This document shows positions 12,690 to 21,507 of a stretch of DNA of 64,000 nucleotides, one piece after another. The DNA is from Beaufortia kweichowensis (lineage: Eukaryota; Chordata; Actinopteri; Cypriniformes; Gastromyzontidae). A program made the position numbers and the translations under genes. Under the pieces are notes generated by a model that searched no databases, was not told where the DNA came from, and was given only the letters and a program-made list of their open reading frames with translations. How positions within the stretch are numbered: position 1 is the stretch's first letter; each line of letters begins with the position of its first letter. The stretch is taken from positions 14,983,795-15,047,794 of the forward strand of contig CM032795.1 in NCBI GenBank assembly GCA_019155185.1. The letters run 5' to 3'.

Positions 12690-14310
12690 GAAGAAGCATA
12701 TCAGAAATAAATTTCAACATTATGGTGACACAATGAGATACAATAAATCGGTTGAGTCAATAGTAAAAGACAAAAGTAAATCATCTATATCATGTACTAC
12801 GCTCTCTGCTCTCCCAGTTACTCAACCTTATGTATTTCTTAAATTATTTGAAATTGTATTGAATCATATAAAGACTTTCCTGAGGAATTCCCACCTGTCC
12901 AGACAGCTGTCGTATTTTCCCCAAACTGAACTGTAAAGCAGATGTCCCTAATTTTGAACAGAAAACAACCTTTACTCTGTTTGATTTACAAGCAAAACTG
13001 TAATTATTAACTATGCACTAAATTCAGGGCAATCAATAAAAGCTACTATATATTCCATGGAACAAGAAGCCCTATGTGACAAAGAGGATTCAGTTGAAAG
13101 TTCATAGCCTACACATTTACACATTCATTTAGCATTTATCCAGTGTCACTTATAAATGACTAAGCATTGACTATCATGTCTGTTTTTCTTTAGGTGTTTC
13201 ATCCTCTCACGCTCACAGAATAATAAATAATGTTACACACAAATCCTAGTTTCTCGTCTAGACTGAATATGAGATACAGTACCAAGCTGAGCTGAGCTGA
13301 GTTGCATTAAAAAACAAATACACATCACAACCATTGAATCATAAATAAATGATCCCACCACTCATGTGAGCCTGGCTTAAGTTTTAATATCAATGAACTG
13401 ATGTTTACAGATGACATAGGTTTAAATCTGGCTTTTGTCACGTCCTGATTCCTTTTCCTCCCACTCAGTTGTCCACATATTTATTCACATAGTTTGAATA
13501 TATCATGTTTCTAATTTTGATGAATTTTAATTGATACAGCATCTTAAATGTATGTCTTTTGCAGGTTTATGTGCTGATTATCCATAAGCAGAGTGTAATG
13601 ATGGATAGAAGGTAAGCATAGAGTGAAAGTTTCTATTATTATGAAATATGTCTTATTAGTGTATTTTTGTGTCTTATGAGGACAGATTCTGTTTTCTAAT
13701 GGTACAGAACAGCCATATTTTCACTTTAGCTCTTCATGTTTAACTAATTCTGTTTGCATTTGACCATCACTATGGTTTTGTTCTTTGAAGAATTGATCTT
13801 GGTGGAAGCAGTAGACTCTCTAGGCATTTCTTAGATGCAGTTTTTTGCCAAACTGAGGTTCTGCACATACTGTTCATTACATTGTTAATTTAATAACTTT
13901 ATTGTTTTATTAATTTTGGATATAAGCATCTGCTAAGTGGTTCAATGTAATTTATTTTGAGCACTATAAAATAGGGATGTAGGCATTTTTGATGCAGAGA
14001 TTTTCGGAAGAGATGGTGAGTTGATGAGAGAGAAAATAAATGCATGAGCAACATTTAAATTTAATTGTAAAGTAATGTAAGACAAACAAATGTGTGACCA
14101 GTGGTTAAACTTTTTAATGAACACTTTTTAAACATCACATAGAACAGTCATCAGAGCAGTATACATTGACTATAATGCTACTCAGTTTCTCCAAAGTTTA
14201 GTTTCAGCTCTGCTCCAACCATTTTTAGCTGAATTCACAAAGCTTAATCAGCTGATGCAGGTGCATTTGGTAATTTGCAGGAAGGTGAAACCGAAACACA
14301 TGTGCAGACT
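12690..14310. other. spacer between serpins A and B
   Basis: Apart from the serpin A promoter block, I see no gene. A SINE-tail-like relic lies at about 13104-13165 (ACATTTACACATTCATTTAGC and following). TTTAAT at 14113-14118 reads ATTAAA on the minus strand and may be the serpin B polyadenylation signal. Confidence 0.5.
12895..13012 (-). promoter_or_regulatory. serpin A promoter and short non-coding first exon
   Basis: Reading the minus strand: an HNF1-like palindrome GTAATTATTAAC (13011-13000), a TATA-like TTTACAG (12937-12931), then a conserved block ending CAG with donor GTGGGAA (exon end 12895). The coding exon has an acceptor at 12689-12688, 28 nt of 5' UTR before the ATG. Serpins B and C show the same order and spacing. 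HNF1 control of liver A1AT is established; use here is inferred. Confidence 0.6.
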
Positions 14311-15937
14311 TTACTCTGCTGGGTTGACAACTTTTCCAGCAAAAAGGATGCTGTCATTCTTTTGATCAACAATGAAGACCATGAAAGGGTGGTCGAACCT
14401 CAGTTCCAGCACTGGATGGAAAGACATTCTGCTAAATTCAATTGTTGTCACTGCTGATGCTGTGGTTCCTTCCTCATCTATATCCAGACTGGCTTTATGT
14501 GTAACCTGAAGGCAAATCATTGTACAACTGAGATTTACTTGAAAGTCAGTCTTTTTCTACACACAAAGATCACCAAAGAACTTCATACTACATAAATCTT
14601 TTTATAAATGATGAATATGTTATTATTTTAACGACTAGTAGAAAATGATTCATATCTTTACTGCACCTTTGAAACCATCATGGGGTCCTCTGAAATTCCT
14701 GAAAAGTCAGCTGTAGTTGAAAACATATCAGTCATTCCCAATCCCATTAGAATATCCTTCAGGCAATATGATGTTTTAAGAGACAGCTTGGGCACATACA
14801 CATCAACTTTTCTAAAAGAGAAAAAAACAAATGTTTGTTTAAAATATAAAACATTGTATTTAGTTTGGAATTAAATAAAATAAAATAAGAGTATTTAAGA
14901 GTATTTAAATAAGAGGTGTTTTATGTGTGTTGCTTCAGCAGTGAACACATAGATGTTTTACCTTTTAATGGCGGCTCTCCTCCATTTATCGATGTGCTCT
15001 CTAGAGACAGCCTTCTCCAGATCAGCAATGTTCTTATCTTTTTGCACATCTGGAACAGCCAGCAACATGGAGTAAGAGTCATTGTAGTCAAGACAGAGGA
15101 CTTTGGTGGAGAGATCCATGTCATAATAACTCTTGAGAAATTCATTTTGGTTCATCATTTGTATTGGAACGGTGGTGTTGGCATCAACGTGGAATTTATC
15201 CTCACGAGTACTGCTTGGGTTAAATGGCATCTCCCATTTTCCTTGACAAAAAAAGAGTTGGGTTATTGAAAGGTATCTGAGATGATTAAACCACGAGATC
15301 TACAAATGCATGTGTGTGAGTTACCTTTAAAATATATGTAAGTGAGAAGAAACATCACGGTATCAGCATCCAACTCGTCAACAGTTTTATCTATTTTGCC
15401 ATGGGTTTTTTCTTTCACATATGCGTTAATCTTTTCTACGGTTTCTTTGGGGCCGAAATCTACCTCAAAGCCATCTGAGTGGTAAAAATCCTTCATCTTC
15501 TCAAAAAACGTAGCATTTGCCTTAAATTTGTTGCTCACATAAAGAGCAGTACCGACATCAATATCCACCCCAGTCCTCTCGCCAATGTCCTCCAAGACAC
15601 TGTGAAATAACTGATGCATTTCCTCAGTGCTGAATAATGAGCTGTTATAGCCAATACCATCAAGAAGCTGATGTTTGGTCTCACCACCAGCTCCTAAAGT
15701 CAGCTCAGACAGGGCCATGGACACGCTGAATGGAGAGAAGAAGATATTCTTGGACTGGTAATCAGGGATTTCCACAAGCTTCTTGTACAGGTTAAAAGCA
15801 AAATCATTGTTCATCTTTAACAATGATGGAAGTTTAGCAGCAAGAGGAGAACTCTCTGAAGTTTCTTGATTTCCATGGACGAATGGATGAACTATTACCA
15901 AAGCACATATCCACAAACCTATGATGTTCCTTTCCAT
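14311..15937 (-). CDS. alpha-1-antitrypsin-like serpin B (clade A), 410 aa, Met-Ser reactive bond
   Basis: Coding exons on the minus strand are 15937-15325, 15241-14962, 14811-14667 and 14505-14311 (613, 280, 145 and 195 nt) and stay in frame throughout. The N-terminus is a signal peptide (hydrophobic IIGLWICALVIVHPFVHG). Core motifs are NIFFSPFSVSMALSELTLGA, NAYVKEKTHGKI, YIYFKGKWEMPF and FDHPFMVFIVDQ with FAGKVVNP. The hinge EEGTTASAV is of the inhibitory type. Seventeen residues from the hinge Glu, P1 is Met and P1' is Ser, the same pair as in mammalian A1AT, which targets elastase-like enzymes and is sensitive to Met oxidation; target specificity here is inferred. NSS and NDS sequons are present. 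Part of exon 1 is almost identical to serpin C over 229 nt. Of the three, this copy has the most A1AT-like loop. Confidence 0.92.
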
Positions 15938-16166
15938 GACTGCTTTTTACGTTGAGCTAATATGCAGTATTAACTCAGGCCCTGAGGAAACAGAACAGAA
16001 ACAGAGATGATATGAGACACTGATGCCCTAGACAGTTAAAGATGGTAGTCACTGAGCAAACAAATTTATCACTTATTCCTTAAAATACAAAAATGTTAAA
16101 ATAAATACTACTACTACTAAATAAATGTTAAAATAAATACTACACGTGAATACACAAATCTCCCAC

Positions 16167-16301
16167 CTGTCAAGCCAGCTGCCGCTTCTTTTCCCAAACT
16201 GGGCTGAACTATAAAGCCTACCTCCCTACATTTGATCAGAAAACAACCTTTACACTGTTTACCCTGTATGTTGCTTTTCAAATAAATCAGCAATTATTAA
16301 C
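16167..16301 (-). promoter_or_regulatory. serpin B promoter and short non-coding first exon
   Basis: Minus-strand order: HNF1-like GCAATTATTAAC (on the plus strand, 16290-16301), TATA-like TTTATAG (16215-16209), then an untranslated exon ending GACAG at 16167 with donor GTGGGAG. The next acceptor lies just upstream of the ATG, after GGCCTGAGTTAA. The layout matches serpins A and C, so the unit was duplicated with the genes. Confidence 0.6.
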
Positions 16302-18763
16302 TACTAAGAATGAGCACAAATCTGTATAATCAATAAAAGCTGTTTTACAGGTTGCGATATATATCAGTACAACCACATTTAACCACAGTTCTGAAATGAC
16401 AACTAATATGCACTAGATAGATTCATCATACGTTATAAACCAGTTCCATTTTAATAAATATTATGATTTTTAGGGTGATTTTGTAGCTTTTGGAAGTTTT
16501 TAAATCATTGTGCTGTGTAGTGCAGTCCAAAGGTCATGGGTTCGATCTTTCAAGAAACACACATACTGAAATAATGTATAGCTTGTAATGCACTGTGTTA
16601 AGTGTGTGCCAAAATGCGTAAATGTAAATGTAATATATTAAAAAGCATAACTGAACATTTTTTGTTGGCTGATATTTTGGTTGGCTTAATGGATACCTAT
16701 TTTGGAATTCATAGGAATAAAGGATACATTATTCAAAATCATAATACAGTTTTGTAGCTCAACAACAAATATTATATATTAATATTTTCATCTATTTTAA
16801 AAACTTCTCGTTTGTCAAGGCTGCACTGGCGTAATGAACTTGACAATTTGTGGTAAGACAAACTTGATGTGTTTCCTCAGTGTTGAATCAGGGATGCAAA
16901 ACAAACATTTTTTACAATTTATTTATTATAGCGGTATTCTAGAGACTCATTTGTGATCCCCAGGGTAAGAACCCTCCATGAACCCTGTAATATTATGTAA
17001 GCAGCAGAGTATTGGGTACATGTCAACAGAGATAAAGATGAGTTCATATTGATCCACTTACTGTTGAAACGCACACAGATCACTGCGTAGGAGTAAGAGA
17101 TAAAATACATTATTGATAATACATTAAATACATTATTGAAATTAAATGTCAGTTAAAAAGAATATATGCATGCTTGAATATTAAATGTTATGTACTGTTA
17201 TGTTGACTGTGTTATATGTACTATAGTTCAAAAACCTGTGAAATGATATTCTGTTTTTTCTTATCATGGGTTATAGAGCAATGAAAATGTGAACTGTTTT
17301 AAGATGGCATTGGTCTGTCCATCTTGTAAATTCCTTGTGGCACCTTGCAAATTCAATACTGCAGCATGCATTACAGTTCACCTGTACTTGTATATACCCA
17401 CTACTTGACAATTGTCTACATTTATTGTTTTCTGTGATCTGTTGTCAGCCCTGTCATAAATGTGCATAACCTTGGCACAGACCCCAAAGTATTTCCTAAT
17501 CTGTTTTTTAATGTCAGTAACACAGTGAAAAATATCAATATGGTTAAAATATGGCATTTTTACTTTGCTTTGGTGCATAAAAAAATAAAAGAGGAGTCAC
17601 ACATGAAAAATCATTTCAAGTTCATCATCAACATTAAATCAGAAGACCGCGGACTGCATATAAATCACAGCGGTGTGACCAATAGACGGGCCTGACGGAC
17701 ATAGACCCGCCCACTTTGATGAATAGCCCCAACAATGTTTATATAAATATTTTATTTATTAAAGTATTGTTGTTTCGTTGATTTTAATACCATTATAAAC
17801 GTGATTATCCTGAAAAATAAAATCCTGAAAAATAAAAAGGAATTTTTAAATAAAGCTCGATGAGTTTGACTGACACCTGTGTTAGGGGAATAGCAAGTTA
17901 CCAAGGTAGTCTTAGTCGTACTTTTCAGTCCTTTTGTGTTAGAAAGTCTGCCTTTTGGCCATTAGCGAAATTTAAGCAGTGACATAAAACATTAATGAAA
18001 ACCTCGCATTAACCTGGGAGTGAAACCCTCGGGACTGAGGTCGCAGCACAAGAGCAGGTAAACTAATTGGTTACGCAACAGTATGTAGTGTTTGGGTGTA
18101 TGTACAAAGGTTTGAGTTTTTTTAAACTTGACATGGACACGTCGTAATCTTTACAGTAGTATGCGTGGGATTTACTGCGGATTACGCTTCAAAACAAAGA
18201 ACATAAGAGTTAAATGGACATTATTTTCATTTTATTTTAAGAAATATTTAGGCTTTGCTTGTTAATGTGCCTGTTTATCATATGCCGACTGTGAGTTAAT
18301 ATGCATTATGGTCATGGCAGTATCATGCTTTATTTGCATTTTTTGCTTATAAATGCTTTTGTTTTGTATTTTATACATTGTCTAATGTTTTCAACCAAAT
18401 ATGAGAGGATATAAGCTCATTCGAAAAGGGTAACAAAATCGTATTGTTAAAAAAATCACTTAAAATAACAAAGAATTAAATTAAATTCACAGTTGTTTTG
18501 AACTTAGTTTATTTGTTTCCAGAGCTGAGAATTCACTGTACACAGTCTTATCAATTGTCAAAAAATCTAAAATAATAAAAGACAAAGACAATATGTCTGC
18601 ATTCTCATTATTTTACTTAACTCATATTGAGAGCTTATTTTATTTCTACAGTGCATATCACAAAGCGCTTAGGAAGGTAAACATGTACTTAAAAAAATTG
18701 TAGCATCTAAATTCTATGGGTCTGCAAAATCGTGATATGCATTACAGCATCCTACATGCCATG
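16302..18763. other. spacer between serpins B and C
   Basis: No protein-coding gene recognised. It includes the SINE relic at 16505-16634, a block at about 16985-17090 matching the flank upstream of serpin C (20880-20985), and a promoter-like patch at 17670-17720 with a CCAAT box and a GC box, followed 340 nt later by a donor-like GAGCAG/GTAAAC. Candidate minus-strand AATAAA signals for serpin C lie near 18508-18513 and about 18638-18643. Confidence 0.45.
16505..16634 (+). repeat. degenerate tRNA-derived SINE
   Basis: A B-box-like GGTCATGGGTTCGATC is followed by a body with ACACACATACTGAAATAATG and a tail GTGCCAAAATGCGTAAATG. This is the shape of cyprinid tRNA-derived SINEs (HAmo-like). The A box is degraded. 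No target-site duplication was verified. Confidence 0.6.
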
Positions 18764-20275
18764 TCAATGCTTATCTCCTGGATTAACAATTCTTCCAATG
18801 AAGAGGATGTTGTCATTTTTTCGGTCAGCGATAAAGATCATGAATGGCTGATTGAAATATAAAGTCTTCAGTGGGTGGTAGGACAATGGTCTGAATCGAA
18901 CTGTTGTAACTGCTGCTGCAGTGGTTCCTTCTTCATCTATATCCAAAGAGGCTTGATGCATAACCTAAAGGAAACCATAAAGTTAACTTAAACTGTTACA
19001 GTCTCCAAAGATCACCTGTCTCCAATCTTTTTATTTATTAAAATAATTATGATTTGTCTGTATACCTTCGAAATCCTCATGCTCTCCTCTGAAATTCCTT
19101 TAAAGTCAGCTTTATCTGAAAACATGTCAGTCATTCCTATTCCCTTCAAAACATCTTTCAGGGCATATGATGTTTTAAGAGACAGCTTGGGCACATAGAT
19201 GTCAACGTTTCTGAAAGACAAAGAAATGAATATACAGTAAAATGTTTCTGCAAGGATTAAAACAAAAAACATGGACCAGGAATATTCAAAACCTTTTTGC
19301 GACAGCTCCCATCCACTTTTTTATGTGCTCTCTAGAAATTTCTTTTTCCAGATAAGTGAGGTTCTTAATTACTGGTCCATATTCTGGGACAACCAGCAAC
19401 ATGGAGAAAGAGTCATTGTAGTCAAGACAGAGGACTTTGGTGGCGAGATCCATGTCATAATAAACTTTGAGATGTTCGTATTGATGCATGAATTGTACAG
19501 GAACGGTGGTCTCGGTGTCAACATAGAATTTATCTGTACGGGTCCTGTCTGGGTTAAATGGCTTGTCCCATTTACCTTGAAAAAGAACAGTGGGATTATT
19601 TATAGAAAACTGAGATGATTGCATCACACAATCTACAAGAGTGTGTGACTGTATGTGAGTTACCTTTGAAATATATGTAAGTGAGAAGAAACATCAAAGT
19701 ATCGGCATCCAGATCTTTAACAGCTTTATCTATTTTGCCATGGGTTTTTTCTTTCACATATGTGTTAATTTTATCTATTGTTTCCTTATTGCTGAAATCC
19801 ACTGCAAAGCCATCTGAGTGATAAAACTCTTTAATCTTCTCTAAAAACTCAGAAATTGGCTTAAATTTGTTGCTTACATAAAGACCAGTACCAACATCAA
19901 TGTCCCCCCTGTCCTGTGGTCGAAGTCCTCCAAGACACTGTGAAATAACTGATGCATTTCCTCAGTGCTGAATAATGAGCTGTTATAGCCAATACCATCA
20001 AGAAGCTGATGTTTGGTCTCACCACCAGCTCCTAAAGTCAACTCAGACAGGGCCATGGACACGCTGAATGGAGAGAAGAAGATATTCTTGGACTGGTAAT
20101 CAGGGATTTCCACAAGCTTCTTGTACAGGTTAAAAGCAAAATCATTGTTCATCCTCGACAACGATGGGAGTTTATCAGTGAGAGGAGAACTCTCTGAAGT
20201 TTCTTGATTTCCATGGACGTATGGATGAACTATTACCAAAGCACATATCCACAAACCTATGATGTTCCTTTCCAT
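18764..20275 (-). pseudogene. alpha-1-antitrypsin-like serpin C with one-base frameshift in exon 1
   Basis: Third tandem clade A serpin. Minus-strand exons are 20275-19664, 19575-19293, 19210-19066 and 18964-18764. All splice sites and phases match serpin B, and motifs NIFFSPFSVSMALS, NTYVKEKTHGKI, YIYFKGKWDKPF, FNQPFMIFIADR and FIGRIVNP are present. The loop hinge EEGTTAAAV is of the inhibitory type, with P1 Leu and P1' Ser by count, like antichymotrypsin. However, at 19904-19909 there is a run of six C where serpins A and B have one more base, so the frame breaks after residue about 124 and stops at 19874, leaving 133 aa with no reactive loop. Everything downstream is open, which suggests a very young lesion, a polymorphism or a homopolymer sequencing error rather than an old pseudogene. 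Exon 2 is 15 nt longer than in serpin A (region with VIKNLTYLE). Confidence 0.8.
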
Positions 20276-20410
20276 GACTGCTTTTCAAGTTGAGCTAATA
20301 TATTAATTCAGGCACTAAGGGAACAAAACAGACGCAGATAATCCCTTAACAGTTCAGTTACGAACGAAACATTTTTTTCCCTTTTCTTTTGACTGTTTAA
20401 AACTTCCTAC

Positions 20411-20517
20411 CTGTTTGACCAGTTGCCGTCTCTTTTCCAAAGTGGACTGAACTACAAAGCCTACCTCTCTAAATTGATTTAAAAACAAACTTGTTGCTTT
20501 GCAGAAAATGATTAACC
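20411..20517 (-). promoter_or_regulatory. serpin C promoter and short non-coding first exon
   Basis: Minus-strand order: HNF1-like site (AAAATGATTAACC on the plus strand, 20505-20517), TATA-like TTTGTAG (20458-20452), and an untranslated exon ending AACAG at 20411 with donor GTAGGAA. The TATA-like box and HNF1-like site are both weaker than in serpin B. Confidence 0.5.
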
Positions 20518-21507
20518 ACAAAGATCTCTCATGATAACAATATTAAGCAACATGAGCTAACAGATTTTGTTTGTACACTTAAAAGTATATAAACATTTAA
20601 AACAAGCGTATATCAACCAGGACAATAATTTAATGAACTCATATCCTTTTTAATTTTATTTTAGGTAAGTATACTGTACCATAAAGTTTCTTAGCATAGA
20701 TTTTGGACTGTGTCTCAGAGCAAAGGCTGCACTTTTCAAAATTAGTGAAACATGTACAATTCTCCTTTTTGCAGTTTTTTTAAACCATGGTATAGATAGA
20801 TGGACATATGTAAAGTACACACTGTATATATTACACAACAGACATATTGAGTATGTAAACACCTGCATGGCTTGTTTTCCACATGTAGAGTACAGGGTGC
20901 ATGTCAACAAACAAGTGATAAAGATAAGTTCATATTCACCTAAACTGACTATTGAAATGCTAATTGATCACAGCGTACACTGGGTTAGAAAAAAGCAAAT
21001 CATTGGGACAATTTTCCAATCTTTTATTGAAAAGACATGTGACCAGAAGAAATGTAGATGTATCACATCTTACAATACCAACATAGCCAATTAAAGAAAC
21101 TATTATTTATGCTAAAGCAAGGAGACAGGCTTACAACAAAATGGTTAAAAGTTTGTTGAATATCTACAAATTTGATTAAGAGATTTTTTTGTTTTGACAA
21201 TTTGATCAAGAGATTTTTTGTAACGGTACACAGTAAAAACAACTAGGATTAAAAAAAGAGTGTCATTTTTATATAAGGATATTTTAACTTGTGTTTCAAT
21301 ACAATATGAAAGAATTTCTCTAAGTATATCTTTAAAAGATGGAAATATTGAAAAGCCTAAATCATAAACATTTAGAATTACACACAAACACTATAGAAAA
21401 AAACCTAGTGCAATTAAACAAATACATTTACAAACCAAAGACAAACACGCTATAAACAACAGTAATAGATCTGAGTCACCGAAACTCAAAAGTTTGGTTG
21501 ATCTTCT
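20518..21507. other. spacer between serpin C and trafd1, with trafd1 3' UTR
   Basis: TTTATT at 21023-21028 reads AATAAA on the minus strand and is the best candidate trafd1 polyadenylation signal, giving a 3' UTR of about 480 nt. The part at 20880-20985 duplicates the serpin B flank. A short imperfect tandem repeat (ATTTGATTAAGAGATTTTTT and a close copy) lies at about 21170-21222. No other gene seen. Confidence 0.5.

Noticed and set aside
14275..14457. Plus-strand ORF over serpin B
   Set aside because: Antisense shadow of the serpin B last exon; the minus strand has the family motifs and splice sites.
19596..19802. Separate small gene starting MDFSNKETIDKINTYVKEK
   Set aside because: It is the continuation of serpin C exon 1 after the frameshift; the apparent start is internal.
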